From an uncultured Oscillospiraceae bacterium (GTDB lineage: Bacteria; Bacillota; Clostridia; Oscillospirales; Oscillospiraceae): 64,000 bases of DNA. A program made the position numbers and the translations under genes. The notes under the pieces are model-generated. The model searched no databases and was not told the origin of the DNA. It was given only the letters and a program-made list of their open reading frames with translations. Each line of letters opens with the position of its first letter. The stretch's first letter is position 1. The stretch spans positions 24,951 through 88,950 of the forward strand of contig CAKTOX010000005.1 in the NCBI GenBank assembly GCA_934590355.1, written 5' to 3'. Shown here piece by piece: positions 57,688-64,000 of the stretch.

Positions 57688-59076
57688 ATGACTTTGAATG
57701 AATATATAAGCTCCGTTAAGGATAAGCGCATCTGCGTTATCGGCATCGGCGTGAGCAACACTCCGCTTATAAAGCGCTTGCTGTCGGACGGCTGCGACGT
57801 TACGGCGTGCGATAAAAGGACCGCCGAAGAGCTCGGAGATGATTATGCTACCCTGTCGGCGCTCGGAGCGAAATTTATGCTCGGAGAAGGCTATCTTGAT
57901 AAGCTTGACTTTGACCTTATATTCCGCACCCCGGGTCTTATGCCTTTTGATGAGCATCTTGAGGCTGCCGTAAAGCGCGGCGCACAGCTTACATCGGAGA
58001 TGGAGCTTTTCATGTCGCTGTGCCCGTGCAAAATTTTTGCCGTGACCGGCAGCGACGGCAAGACCACCACGACTACTATAATCTCCGAGCTTTTGAAGGC
58101 TCAGGGCTATACCGTGCATCTGGGCGGCAATATCGGCACGCCTCTCCTTTGCAATGTTGACGGCATGAAGCCCGACGATATGGTCGTTCTTGAGCTGAGC
58201 TCCTTCCAGCTTCATAGCATGAAGTGCAAGCCCGACGTTGCCGTTATCACCAACATTTCGCCCAATCATCTTGATAAGCACAAGGATTATCAGGACTATA
58301 TTGACGCGAAAAGCTCTGTTTTTGCCATGCAGGACGAGTCTGACCGCCTCGTTTTGAACCATGAGAACGAGTATTCGAAGTATTATGCCGGAAAGGCTCT
58401 GTCGCGCGTATCGTATTTCAGCCGTGTTTCAAAGCCTCACAACGGAGTTTTCTGCAATGACGGTGTTATTTATCGCGTGCATGACGGCGTTGAAAGCGAA
58501 ATAATGAGAGCCGATGACATTAAGCTCCCCGGCGTACACAATCTTGAAAACTACATGGCCGCATTCGCCGCAACGGACGGCTATGTCAGCGACGAATCGC
58601 GCGTACAGACTGCAAAGACCTTTAACGGCGTTGAGCACAGGCTCGAGCAGGTGCGCGTTTTAAATGGAGTGACCTTTATAAACGACTCTATCGGCACAAG
58701 CCCGACCCGCACCGCAGCGGGACTGCACGCACTTAAAACAAAACCCATTCTCATTGCCGGCGGCTATGACAAGCACCTTCCGTTTGACGAGTTGGGCGAC
58801 GAGATATGCAAATACGTAAAGGCGCTTTATTTAACCGGAGCCACGACCGAAAAAATCTATTCGGCCGTCATCGCCTCAAAATATTACGACGGCTCGCTGC
58901 CTATATTCAAGATCGACGATTTCCGCGAAACCGTTCTTGCTGCGGCAAAAGCTGCCGAGGATGGCGATATTGTACTGCTGTCGCCTGCGTGCGCCGCTTT
59001 TGATAAATTTAAAAACTTTATGCAGCGCGGAAAATACTTTAAAGAAATAGTTATGGAGTTACCAAATGAACGTTAA
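57688..59076 (+). CDS. murD: UDP-N-acetylmuramoyl-L-alanine--D-glutamate ligase
   Basis: A 462-residue Mur ligase that adds D-Glu to the peptidoglycan precursor. The ATP loop GSDGKTTTT is near residue 121, with ELSSFQLHSM, ITNISPNHLDKHKDYQDYIDAK and NDSIGTSPTRTAAGL further on. It lies away from a division/cell wall cluster, driven by its own promoter beside rnpB. It overlaps the next gene by 11 bases. Confidence 0.94.
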   Translation: MTLNEYISSVKDKRICVIGIGVSNTPLIKRLLSDGCDVTACDKRTAEELGDDYATLSALGAKFMLGEGYLDKLDFDLIFRTPGLMPFDEHLEAAVKRGAQLTSEMELFMSLCPCKIFAVTGSDGKTTTTTIISELLKAQGYTVHLGGNIGTPLLCNVDGMKPDDMVVLELSSFQLHSMKCKPDVAVITNISPNHLDKHKDYQDYIDAKSSVFAMQDESDRLVLNHENEYSKYYAGKALSRVSYFSRVSKPHNGVFCNDGVIYRVHDGVESEIMRADDIKLPGVHNLENYMAAFAATDGYVSDESRVQTAKTFNGVEHRLEQVRVLNGVTFINDSIGTSPTRTAAGLHALKTKPILIAGGYDKHLPFDELGDEICKYVKALYLTGATTEKIYSAVIASKYYDGSLPIFKIDDFRETVLAAAKAAEDGDIVLLSPACAAFDKFKNFMQRGKYFKEIVMELPNER

Positions 59077-60313
59077 TGATATTCGCCCCGAGGTTTTTGA
59101 GCTTGCAGCTCAGGCGGAAGCCGAGCTGAGTGAGCAGTTTAAGAAAATTGACCGCATCGCCATGGCAAACACCCGCAAGGTCATGGCAGCTTTTCAGGAC
59201 AACAAGGTCTCCGACTCATGCTTTGTCGGCACGAGCGGATACGGCTATGACGATATAGGCAGGGAAGTGCTCGATAATGTCTATGCGCAGGTCTTTAAGA
59301 CCGAAGCTGCGCTCGTTCGCATCGGCTTTGTAAACGGCACTCACGCGCTCTCGGCCGCACTTTTCGCGCTCCTCAAGCCCGGCGATACCCTCCTTTCCGT
59401 GACGGGGCTTCCGTACGACACCCTCAGAAACGCGATCGGCATCGAGGGCGATTGCCATGGCTCGCTTAAATTCTACGGCATAAACTACAAGCAGGTCGAT
59501 CTCAAGGACGGCGAGCCCGATATCGAGGCAATTAAGCTCGCTGCAGTCGACCCGAGCGTTACGGCGGTGCTTATACAGCGCTCACGCGGCTATGAAAACC
59601 GCAAAGCGCTCTCCGCAGAGGAGGTAGGCGAGATCTGCCGAGCCGTCAAATCCGTTGCTCTCCATGTTAACGTCATGGTCGATAACTGCTACGGCGAATT
59701 CACCGGCGAGCACGAGCCCACGGAGTATGGCGTCGACCTCATGGCGGGCTCTCTCATTAAAAACCCCGGCGGCGGTCTCGCTCCGACAGGCGGATATATA
59801 GTCGGCAAAAAAGAGCTCGTCGAAAATGCCGCAATGCGCCTTACCACACCCGGTATCGGCGGTGAATGCGGTGCGACGCTCGGCAACAACAGATTGATGT
59901 TCCAAGGCTTTTTTATGGCGCCGCACATAGTTGCACAGGCGATCAAGACCGTCACCTTCTGCGCCGCAATGATGAAAAAGATAGGCTTTGAGTCGTCTCC
60001 CTCGCCTGAGGAGGCAAGAAACGACATCATTCAGATGGTCACGCTCAAAAGTCCGGAAAACATGAAAAAATTCTGCCGCGGAATTCAGGCGGGCGCACCC
60101 GTTGACTCTTACGTCACGCCCGAGCCCTGGCAGATGCCCGGATACAACGTCCCAGTTATCATGGCTGCCGGCGCATTCGTGCAGGGCGCTTCCATCGAGC
60201 TGTCCGCCGACGGCCCCATGCGCGAGCCGTACACGCTCTATGTTCAGGGCGGCATAACCTACGAATCCGGCAAGCTCGGAGTTATGATGGCAGTTAACGA
60301 AATGCTCGGCTAA
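59066..60313 (+). CDS. Methionine gamma-lyase family protein (YnbB/aluminium resistance-like)
   Basis: A 415-residue PLP enzyme with the YnbB family signature: GTSGYGYDDIGREVLDNVYA, RIGFVNGTHALSAALFALLKPGD, VDNCYGEFTGEHEPTE and the PLP lysine in GSLIKNPGGGLAPTGGYI. The family name comes from an aluminium resistance link and a distant methionine gamma-lyase similarity; the actual substrate is not established. It overlaps murD and is followed after 29 bases by yunB. Confidence 0.88.
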   Translation: MNVNDIRPEVFELAAQAEAELSEQFKKIDRIAMANTRKVMAAFQDNKVSDSCFVGTSGYGYDDIGREVLDNVYAQVFKTEAALVRIGFVNGTHALSAALFALLKPGDTLLSVTGLPYDTLRNAIGIEGDCHGSLKFYGINYKQVDLKDGEPDIEAIKLAAVDPSVTAVLIQRSRGYENRKALSAEEVGEICRAVKSVALHVNVMVDNCYGEFTGEHEPTEYGVDLMAGSLIKNPGGGLAPTGGYIVGKKELVENAAMRLTTPGIGGECGATLGNNRLMFQGFFMAPHIVAQAIKTVTFCAAMMKKIGFESSPSPEEARNDIIQMVTLKSPENMKKFCRGIQAGAPVDSYVTPEPWQMPGYNVPVIMAAGAFVQGASIELSADGPMREPYTLYVQGGITYESGKLGVMMAVNEMLG

Positions 60314-60319
60314 ATCACG

Positions 60320-60327
60320 CATATAAT
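60320..60327 (+). promoter_or_regulatory. Possible sporulation-type -10 (CATATAAT) upstream of yunB
   Basis: CATATAAT resembles the sigma-E -10 CATACAnT (one mismatch), 16 bases before yunB. No clear -35 is found at 14-15 bp. The same octamer lies before the cotJAB gene. Confidence 0.3.
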
Positions 60328-60342
60328 ACATGGGGTGGTCTC

Positions 60343-61008
60343 ATGTATTATCACCGGCGTTTGCGGCCCAAATACGTCCGCAGTGCAGATGTGGGGCGGC
60401 GCAAGGGCAGGGCTCTCGGCGGAGTGCTGCTTATTCCGCTCATAATTGCCCTTTTAGCTGCGGCAAGCTGGTTTTTAAGCGATCTGTCAACCAAAATCGC
60501 GGTGTCTGACGCTACGGATATAGTGACGAAAGCCGTTAACAAATCCGTTAACGAAGTCATAGGCTCCGGAGCGTACGGATTTGACTATTTTGTCGATCTC
60601 GAAAAGAACTCCGACGGGAGCGTTACCGCAATTAAGAGCAATATGCTGCACATAAATACGCTTTCCGCGCAGATACTTGAGCGGGTTATCGAATCGACCG
60701 ACAACGGCATACTCAACGTGAAAATACCGCTGGGCAACCTGAGCGGGATAAATCTTCTGCTCAATAAAGGACCGGATATCGATGTTGAGATAATAATGCT
60801 CACCTCGTCTAAGGTCGATTTTCGCAACGAGGTCGTTTCCTGCGGGATAAATCAGACGAAATACCAGCTCGTACTTGAGGTCACGATAAATATTGACATA
60901 CTTGTTCCCTGGGGCACCGAAAGCGCCGCAACGGTCACGGAGGTCATCGTTGCCGACACCGTTATAGTAGGCAAGGTGCCCGACACATATCTGAATATGG
61001 AGAAATAA
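60343..61008 (+). CDS. yunB: Sporulation protein YunB
   Basis: A 221-residue protein with a basic N-terminus, one membrane helix (GVLLIPLIIALLAAASWFL, about residues 27-45) and an extracytoplasmic domain with the family motifs AIKSNMLHINTLSAQI, VKIPLGNLSG and the C-terminal VPDTYLN. In Bacillus yunB is a sigma-E gene needed for efficient sporulation. It is 2 bases from ligA, and so probably shares transcripts with it. Confidence 0.9.
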   Translation: MYYHRRLRPKYVRSADVGRRKGRALGGVLLIPLIIALLAAASWFLSDLSTKIAVSDATDIVTKAVNKSVNEVIGSGAYGFDYFVDLEKNSDGSVTAIKSNMLHINTLSAQILERVIESTDNGILNVKIPLGNLSGINLLLNKGPDIDVEIIMLTSSKVDFRNEVVSCGINQTKYQLVLEVTINIDILVPWGTESAATVTEVIVADTVIVGKVPDTYLNMEK

Positions 61009-61010
61009 GC

Positions 61011-62987
61011 ATGGATGCAAAAGAACAGATAGAACAGCTCAGAAAAGAGATAGAATATCATAACAAGCTATATTACGTCGATGACGCGCCTGTTATCTCC
61101 GATTACGACTATGATATGCTCATGGTTCGGCTCATAAAGCTCGAGGAAGAGCACCCTGAGCTCGTAACGCCGACGTCGCCGACGCAGAGAGTCGGGGGAA
61201 AGGCGCTTTCTCAGTTCACGCCCGTGCAGCATCAGGTGCCGCTTGAAAGTCTGAGCGACGTGTTTTCCTTCGACGAGCTCGCGGCATTCGGCGAGCGTAT
61301 GGATCAGGCGCTCGGCTCAAGCCGCGTGTTCTGCGTTGAACCGAAAATCGACGGGCTTTCCATGTCTCTCGAATACGAAAACGGATACTTTGTCCGCGGA
61401 GCCACACGCGGCGACGGGCTCGTTGGTGAGGATGTTACTGAAAATCTCCGCACCGTGCGCAGTCTGCCGATGCATCTTATAAATGCGCCGGAGCACCTTA
61501 TCGTGCGCGGCGAGGTGTATATGTCTAAAGCCGTTTTTAACGAGCTTAACGCCGAAAGGGAAATTAAAGGCGAGGCACTGCTTGCAAATCCGAGAAATGC
61601 GGCGGCAGGCTCGATACGCCAGCTTGACCCCAAGGTTGCGGCGTCAAGAAAGCTCGATATCGTCTGCTTTAATATGCAGTATTCCGACGGTGAGCCCTAT
61701 GCAGCTCATTCAGAAACGCTTGATGCGATGAAGAGCATGGGCTTTCCGGTCGTTCCGTATAAGCTGTGCTCAAGCATAAGCGAGTGCTACGAGCGCATTG
61801 ACGAGATTGGGCAGTCTCGCGGCGATTTTGCCTATGACATAGACGGCGCTGTCATTAAGATAAACTCTCTCAAGCAGCGCAGCGAGCTCGGCAGCACAGC
61901 GAAATTCCCGCGTTGGGCGGTTGCGTATAAATACCCTCCCGAGAAGAAGGAGAGCAGGGTAATTGACATTATCGTTCAGGTCGGCCGCACCGGTGTGCTG
62001 ACTCCGAAGGCTATTATTGAGCCCGTGCGCCTTGCCGGAACGACGGTCAGCAATGCGACCTTGCACAATCAGGACAACATTGACCACCTTGATATCCGTA
62101 TAGGCGATACCGTGCTCGTTCAAAAGGCGGGCGAGATAATCCCCGAGGTGTTGTCGGTAAATAAGGCTAAGCGCCCTCCGGATGCGGTCGCGTACAAAAT
62201 GCCTGAATTTTGCCCCGAATGCGGCGCGCCGGTCATGCGTGATCCCGACGGCGTTGCTCTCAGATGCACAAGCCCTGAATGCCCCGCACAGCGCCTTCGC
62301 AATCTTGCGCATTTTGCTTCGCGTGAGGCGATGGACATCGAAGGCCTCGGCATTTCGGTCTGTCAGTCGCTCATAGCGAGCGGGCTTGTGAGCAGCCCTG
62401 CGGAGCTTTACTTACTTGATGCGCAATCTGTTGCCGTTCTCAACAGAATGGGGCAGAAGTCTGCGGAGAATCTTATTAACGCCATTGAAAAAAGCAAGAG
62501 CGCAGGTCTTTCCCGACTTCTGTGCGCTTTCGGCATCCGCCAGGTGGGGCAGAAGGCAGCAAAAACGCTTGCCGCGCACTTCGGCACGCTCGATAAGCTC
62601 ATGGTGGCTTCTAAGGAGGAGCTGACCAACGTTCCCGATATCGGCGAGATAACGGCAGACTTCATAACCGAGTGGTTTTTGCTCCCGCAGTCTCAGCATC
62701 AGATAAAGCTCCTGCGCGAGGCAGGTGTTTCGTTTGAAAGCACCGAGACCGTTAAGGATACACGCTTTGCCGGAATGACGTTCGTGCTGACAGGTGAACT
62801 CAATGGCTATAAGCGTGATGAAGCAGCAGCTATAATCGAGAGCTTCGGCGGTAAGGCATCAAGCTCGGTTTCCAGGAAAACCGCCTATGTTCTCGCAGGT
62901 GAAAATGCCGGAAGCAAGCTAAAAAAAGCCAATGACCTCGGCATCACCGTCATAAATGAAGATCAGTTTAATGAAATGATAAAATAA
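61011..62987 (+). CDS. ligA: NAD-dependent DNA ligase LigA
   Basis: A 658-residue ligase. The adenylation domain has the catalytic Lys in EPKIDGLS (about 112), then come an OB fold, a C4 zinc finger (CPECGAPV...CTSPECPAQ), a helix-hairpin-helix region and a C-terminal BRCT domain (about 585-658). It seals Okazaki fragments and repair nicks. The usual pcrA helicase partner is not adjacent. Length is normal. Confidence 0.97.
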   Translation: MDAKEQIEQLRKEIEYHNKLYYVDDAPVISDYDYDMLMVRLIKLEEEHPELVTPTSPTQRVGGKALSQFTPVQHQVPLESLSDVFSFDELAAFGERMDQALGSSRVFCVEPKIDGLSMSLEYENGYFVRGATRGDGLVGEDVTENLRTVRSLPMHLINAPEHLIVRGEVYMSKAVFNELNAEREIKGEALLANPRNAAAGSIRQLDPKVAASRKLDIVCFNMQYSDGEPYAAHSETLDAMKSMGFPVVPYKLCSSISECYERIDEIGQSRGDFAYDIDGAVIKINSLKQRSELGSTAKFPRWAVAYKYPPEKKESRVIDIIVQVGRTGVLTPKAIIEPVRLAGTTVSNATLHNQDNIDHLDIRIGDTVLVQKAGEIIPEVLSVNKAKRPPDAVAYKMPEFCPECGAPVMRDPDGVALRCTSPECPAQRLRNLAHFASREAMDIEGLGISVCQSLIASGLVSSPAELYLLDAQSVAVLNRMGQKSAENLINAIEKSKSAGLSRLLCAFGIRQVGQKAAKTLAAHFGTLDKLMVASKEELTNVPDIGEITADFITEWFLLPQSQHQIKLLREAGVSFESTETVKDTRFAGMTFVLTGELNGYKRDEAAAIIESFGGKASSSVSRKTAYVLAGENAGSKLKKANDLGITVINEDQFNEMIK

Positions 62988-62990
62988 ACT

Positions 62991-63025
62991 TATCCCCGAA
63001 CCGATCGGTTCGGGGATATTCTTTT
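62991..63025 (+). terminator. Rho-independent terminator after ligA
   Basis: TATCCCCGAACC-GATC-GGTTCGGGGATA is a perfect 12-bp stem followed by TTCTTTT, starting 3 bases after the ligA stop. Confidence 0.93.
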
Positions 63026-63045
63026 AACGCCGGTGAAGCCCATTT

Positions 63046-63053
63046 CATATAAT
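63046..63053 (+). promoter_or_regulatory. Possible sporulation-type -10 (CATATAAT) upstream of cotJAB
   Basis: CATATAAT, as before yunB, close to the sigma-E -10 CATACAnT. It lies 25 bases before the cotJAB start and after the ligA terminator; the -35 region is not convincing. Confidence 0.3.
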
Positions 63054-63078
63054 GAGAGCGTAAAGGAGGACTGCACCA

Positions 63079-63516
63079 ATGGACGAAATAAGCAGTTATA
63101 AAAACGGCAGCCTGCCTGAGAGCGCACCGCTTGCAATGGCATATGTTCCGATGCAGAGCTCGGCAAAGCCCGCGTATAACAGCGCCGAGGCTCTGCGCAG
63201 GGGAACGCTTTTCCCCGGCCTTGATCTGCCGTTTATGAATATGATAAACACCGGCGACCTGAGCGGCACTCCGCTCGGAGAGGTCATGGCTCTTGATTTC
63301 GCAGCGCATGAGCTTGCACTGTATCTTGATACGCATTGCGGCGACGAGGAGGCCTTCGGTTTATATAAAAACGTGCTGTCACTCGCAAAGACGGCAAAGG
63401 AGAAGTATGTTAAGCTCTACGGCCCGCTCACGGATGCGGATCTTATCAATGCGCACAGCTACACTTGGCTTAAGAATCCCTGGCCGTGGGATTACTGCGG
63501 AAAATCGGAGGGCTGA
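63079..63516 (+). CDS. cotJAB: CotJA-CotJB fusion, spore coat protein
   Basis: A 145-residue protein. Residues 1 to about 58 match CotJA (PLAMAYVPMQSS...AEALRRGTLFPGLDLPF), and residues from about 66 on match CotJB (EVMALDFAAHELALYLDTHCGDEEAFGLYKNVL...YGPLTDADL...WLKNPWPWDY). In Bacillus these are two separate proteins of the same operon. The start has AAAGGAGG 8 bases upstream. It is directly followed by cotJC. The fusion is read in a single clean frame with no stop or frameshift in between. Confidence 0.87.
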   Translation: MDEISSYKNGSLPESAPLAMAYVPMQSSAKPAYNSAEALRRGTLFPGLDLPFMNMINTGDLSGTPLGEVMALDFAAHELALYLDTHCGDEEAFGLYKNVLSLAKTAKEKYVKLYGPLTDADLINAHSYTWLKNPWPWDYCGKSEG

Positions 63517-63518
63517 AT

Positions 63519-63941
63519 ATGTTTATATATCAGAAAAAGCTGCAATATCCCGTTAAGATAGTAAATCCGAATCCAGCGCTTGCAAAATTTATAATAAGCC
63601 AGTACGGCGGGCCCGACGGTGAGCTCGGAGCTTCACTCAGGTATCTGAGTCAGCGTTACAGTATGCCATATCCCGAGTTGAAGGGTCTTCTGACCGATAT
63701 AGGAACAGAAGAGCTCGGACACCTTGAGATGGTCGCGTCAATAGTTCATCAGCTCACACGTAACATGACGATGGATGAGATCAAAAAGGCGGGATTTGAC
63801 GCATACTTTGTTGACCATACCGCAGGAGTATTTCCGCAGTTTGCTTCCGGAACACCGTGGACCGCAGCGACCATGCAGGTATGCGGCGACGTAATAACCG
63901 ATTTGAGCGAAAACATGGCTGCAGATGGTACGACTGCGTAA
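63519..63941 (+). pseudogene. cotJC: CotJC, manganese-catalase-like spore coat protein, C-terminally truncated
   Basis: The first 130 residues match CotJC (MFIYQKKLQYPVKIVNPNPALAKFIISQYGGPDGELGASLRYLSQRYSMP..., EELGHLEMV, GTPWTAA and CGDVITDLSENMAA). After NMAAD the similarity is lost and a TAA at 63939 ends the frame at 140 residues. Bacillus CotJC is about 189 residues and would continue with an ARATY-type helix and metal ligands (E..H). No other frame in the last 60 bases restores it. So it is either a broken gene or an artefact of the sequence end. The start is at ATG 63519, 2 bases after cotJAB. Confidence 0.75.
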
Positions 63942-64000
63942 GAACAACATATCATCAAAAAACGATAGGACAAGCTATTTCCAAAACATAGGCGTACCGC

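Noticed and set aside
63000..63053. ATATTC at 63016-63021 as the sigma-E -35 partner of CATATAAT
   Set aside because: The spacing would be about 25 bp instead of 14-15, and the bases belong to the ligA terminator.
1..64000. Prophage, IS element, CRISPR array, tRNA or rRNA operon, defence island
   Set aside because: None was seen inside the window: no transposase or integrase frames, no regular spaced repeats and no rRNA or tRNA-like sequence. The only hint of a mobile element is the broken cotJC at the right edge.

Overview
The window is a chromosomal segment of a spore-forming Clostridia bacterium. The best guess is Oscillospirales (Ruminococcaceae/Oscillospiraceae type), probably gut-derived; this is inferred from gene content and order, moderately high GC, frequent TTG/GTG starts with strong Shine-Dalgarno sites, and the sporulation set (SpoIIIAA-AH, a SipL-like DUF3794-LysM protein, YtfJ/GerW, YunB, CotJ). 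Nearly every gene is on the + strand. The exceptions are a small DUF1540 gene near the left edge and the RNase P RNA gene.

Layout, left to right. (1) 1-1.4 kb: the 3' end of threonine synthase, a Cys-rich DUF1540 protein on the minus strand, and a metallophosphoesterase. (2) 1.4-8.5 kb: proteostasis block tig-clpP-clpX-lon, then ysxC/engB and an M50 membrane protease. (3) 8.5-15 kb: scpA-scpB, DUF2953, ytfJ, a D,D-carboxypeptidase, rluB, an RpiR-type regulator and an HI0933-type flavoprotein. (4) 15-21 kb: cmk, an ispH-rpsA fusion, carD, ispD, ispF, a DUF3343 protein and a cysteine-desulfurase-like enzyme. (5) 21-24.6 kb: cdaA-ybbR (c-di-AMP synthesis), an RseC-like protein and yicC. (6) 24.6-35.1 kb: remA-gmk-rpoZ-priA-def-fmt-rsmB-rlmN-prpC-prkC-rsgA, a block also known from Bacillus, ending in a very strong terminator. 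(7) 35.3-41.2 kb: a SipL-like gene and the complete spoIIIA operon. (8) 41.3-50.3 kb: yqhY-nusB-xseA-xseB-ispA-dxs-tlyA-nadK-argR-recN. (9) 50.3-57.2 kb: a tyrosine T-box controlling a C_GCAxxG_C_C protein and tyrS, then ybaK, rpe, recR, rnj, an M19 dipeptidase and an ArsC/Spx-like protein. (10) 57.2-63 kb: rnpB (minus), murD, a methionine gamma-lyase-like enzyme, yunB and ligA. (11) 63-64 kb: a CotJA-CotJB fusion and a cotJC that stops early close to the window edge.

Most of the window is conserved core chromosome, and I found no prophage, IS, CRISPR or defence island inside it. Five MEP/isoprenoid genes (ispH, ispD, ispF, ispA, dxs) are spread through the housekeeping operons. The most interesting material is in gene architecture and control: an ispH-rpsA fusion that keeps a full rpsA ribosome binding site and start codon; a carD promoter with a perfect 11-bp inverted repeat across its -35 region; a T-box with a UAC specifier driven by a perfect consensus promoter in the end of recN; a spoIIIA operon headed by a SipL-like gene and encoding an unusually short SpoIIIAG; and a fused CotJA-CotJB next to a truncated CotJC.
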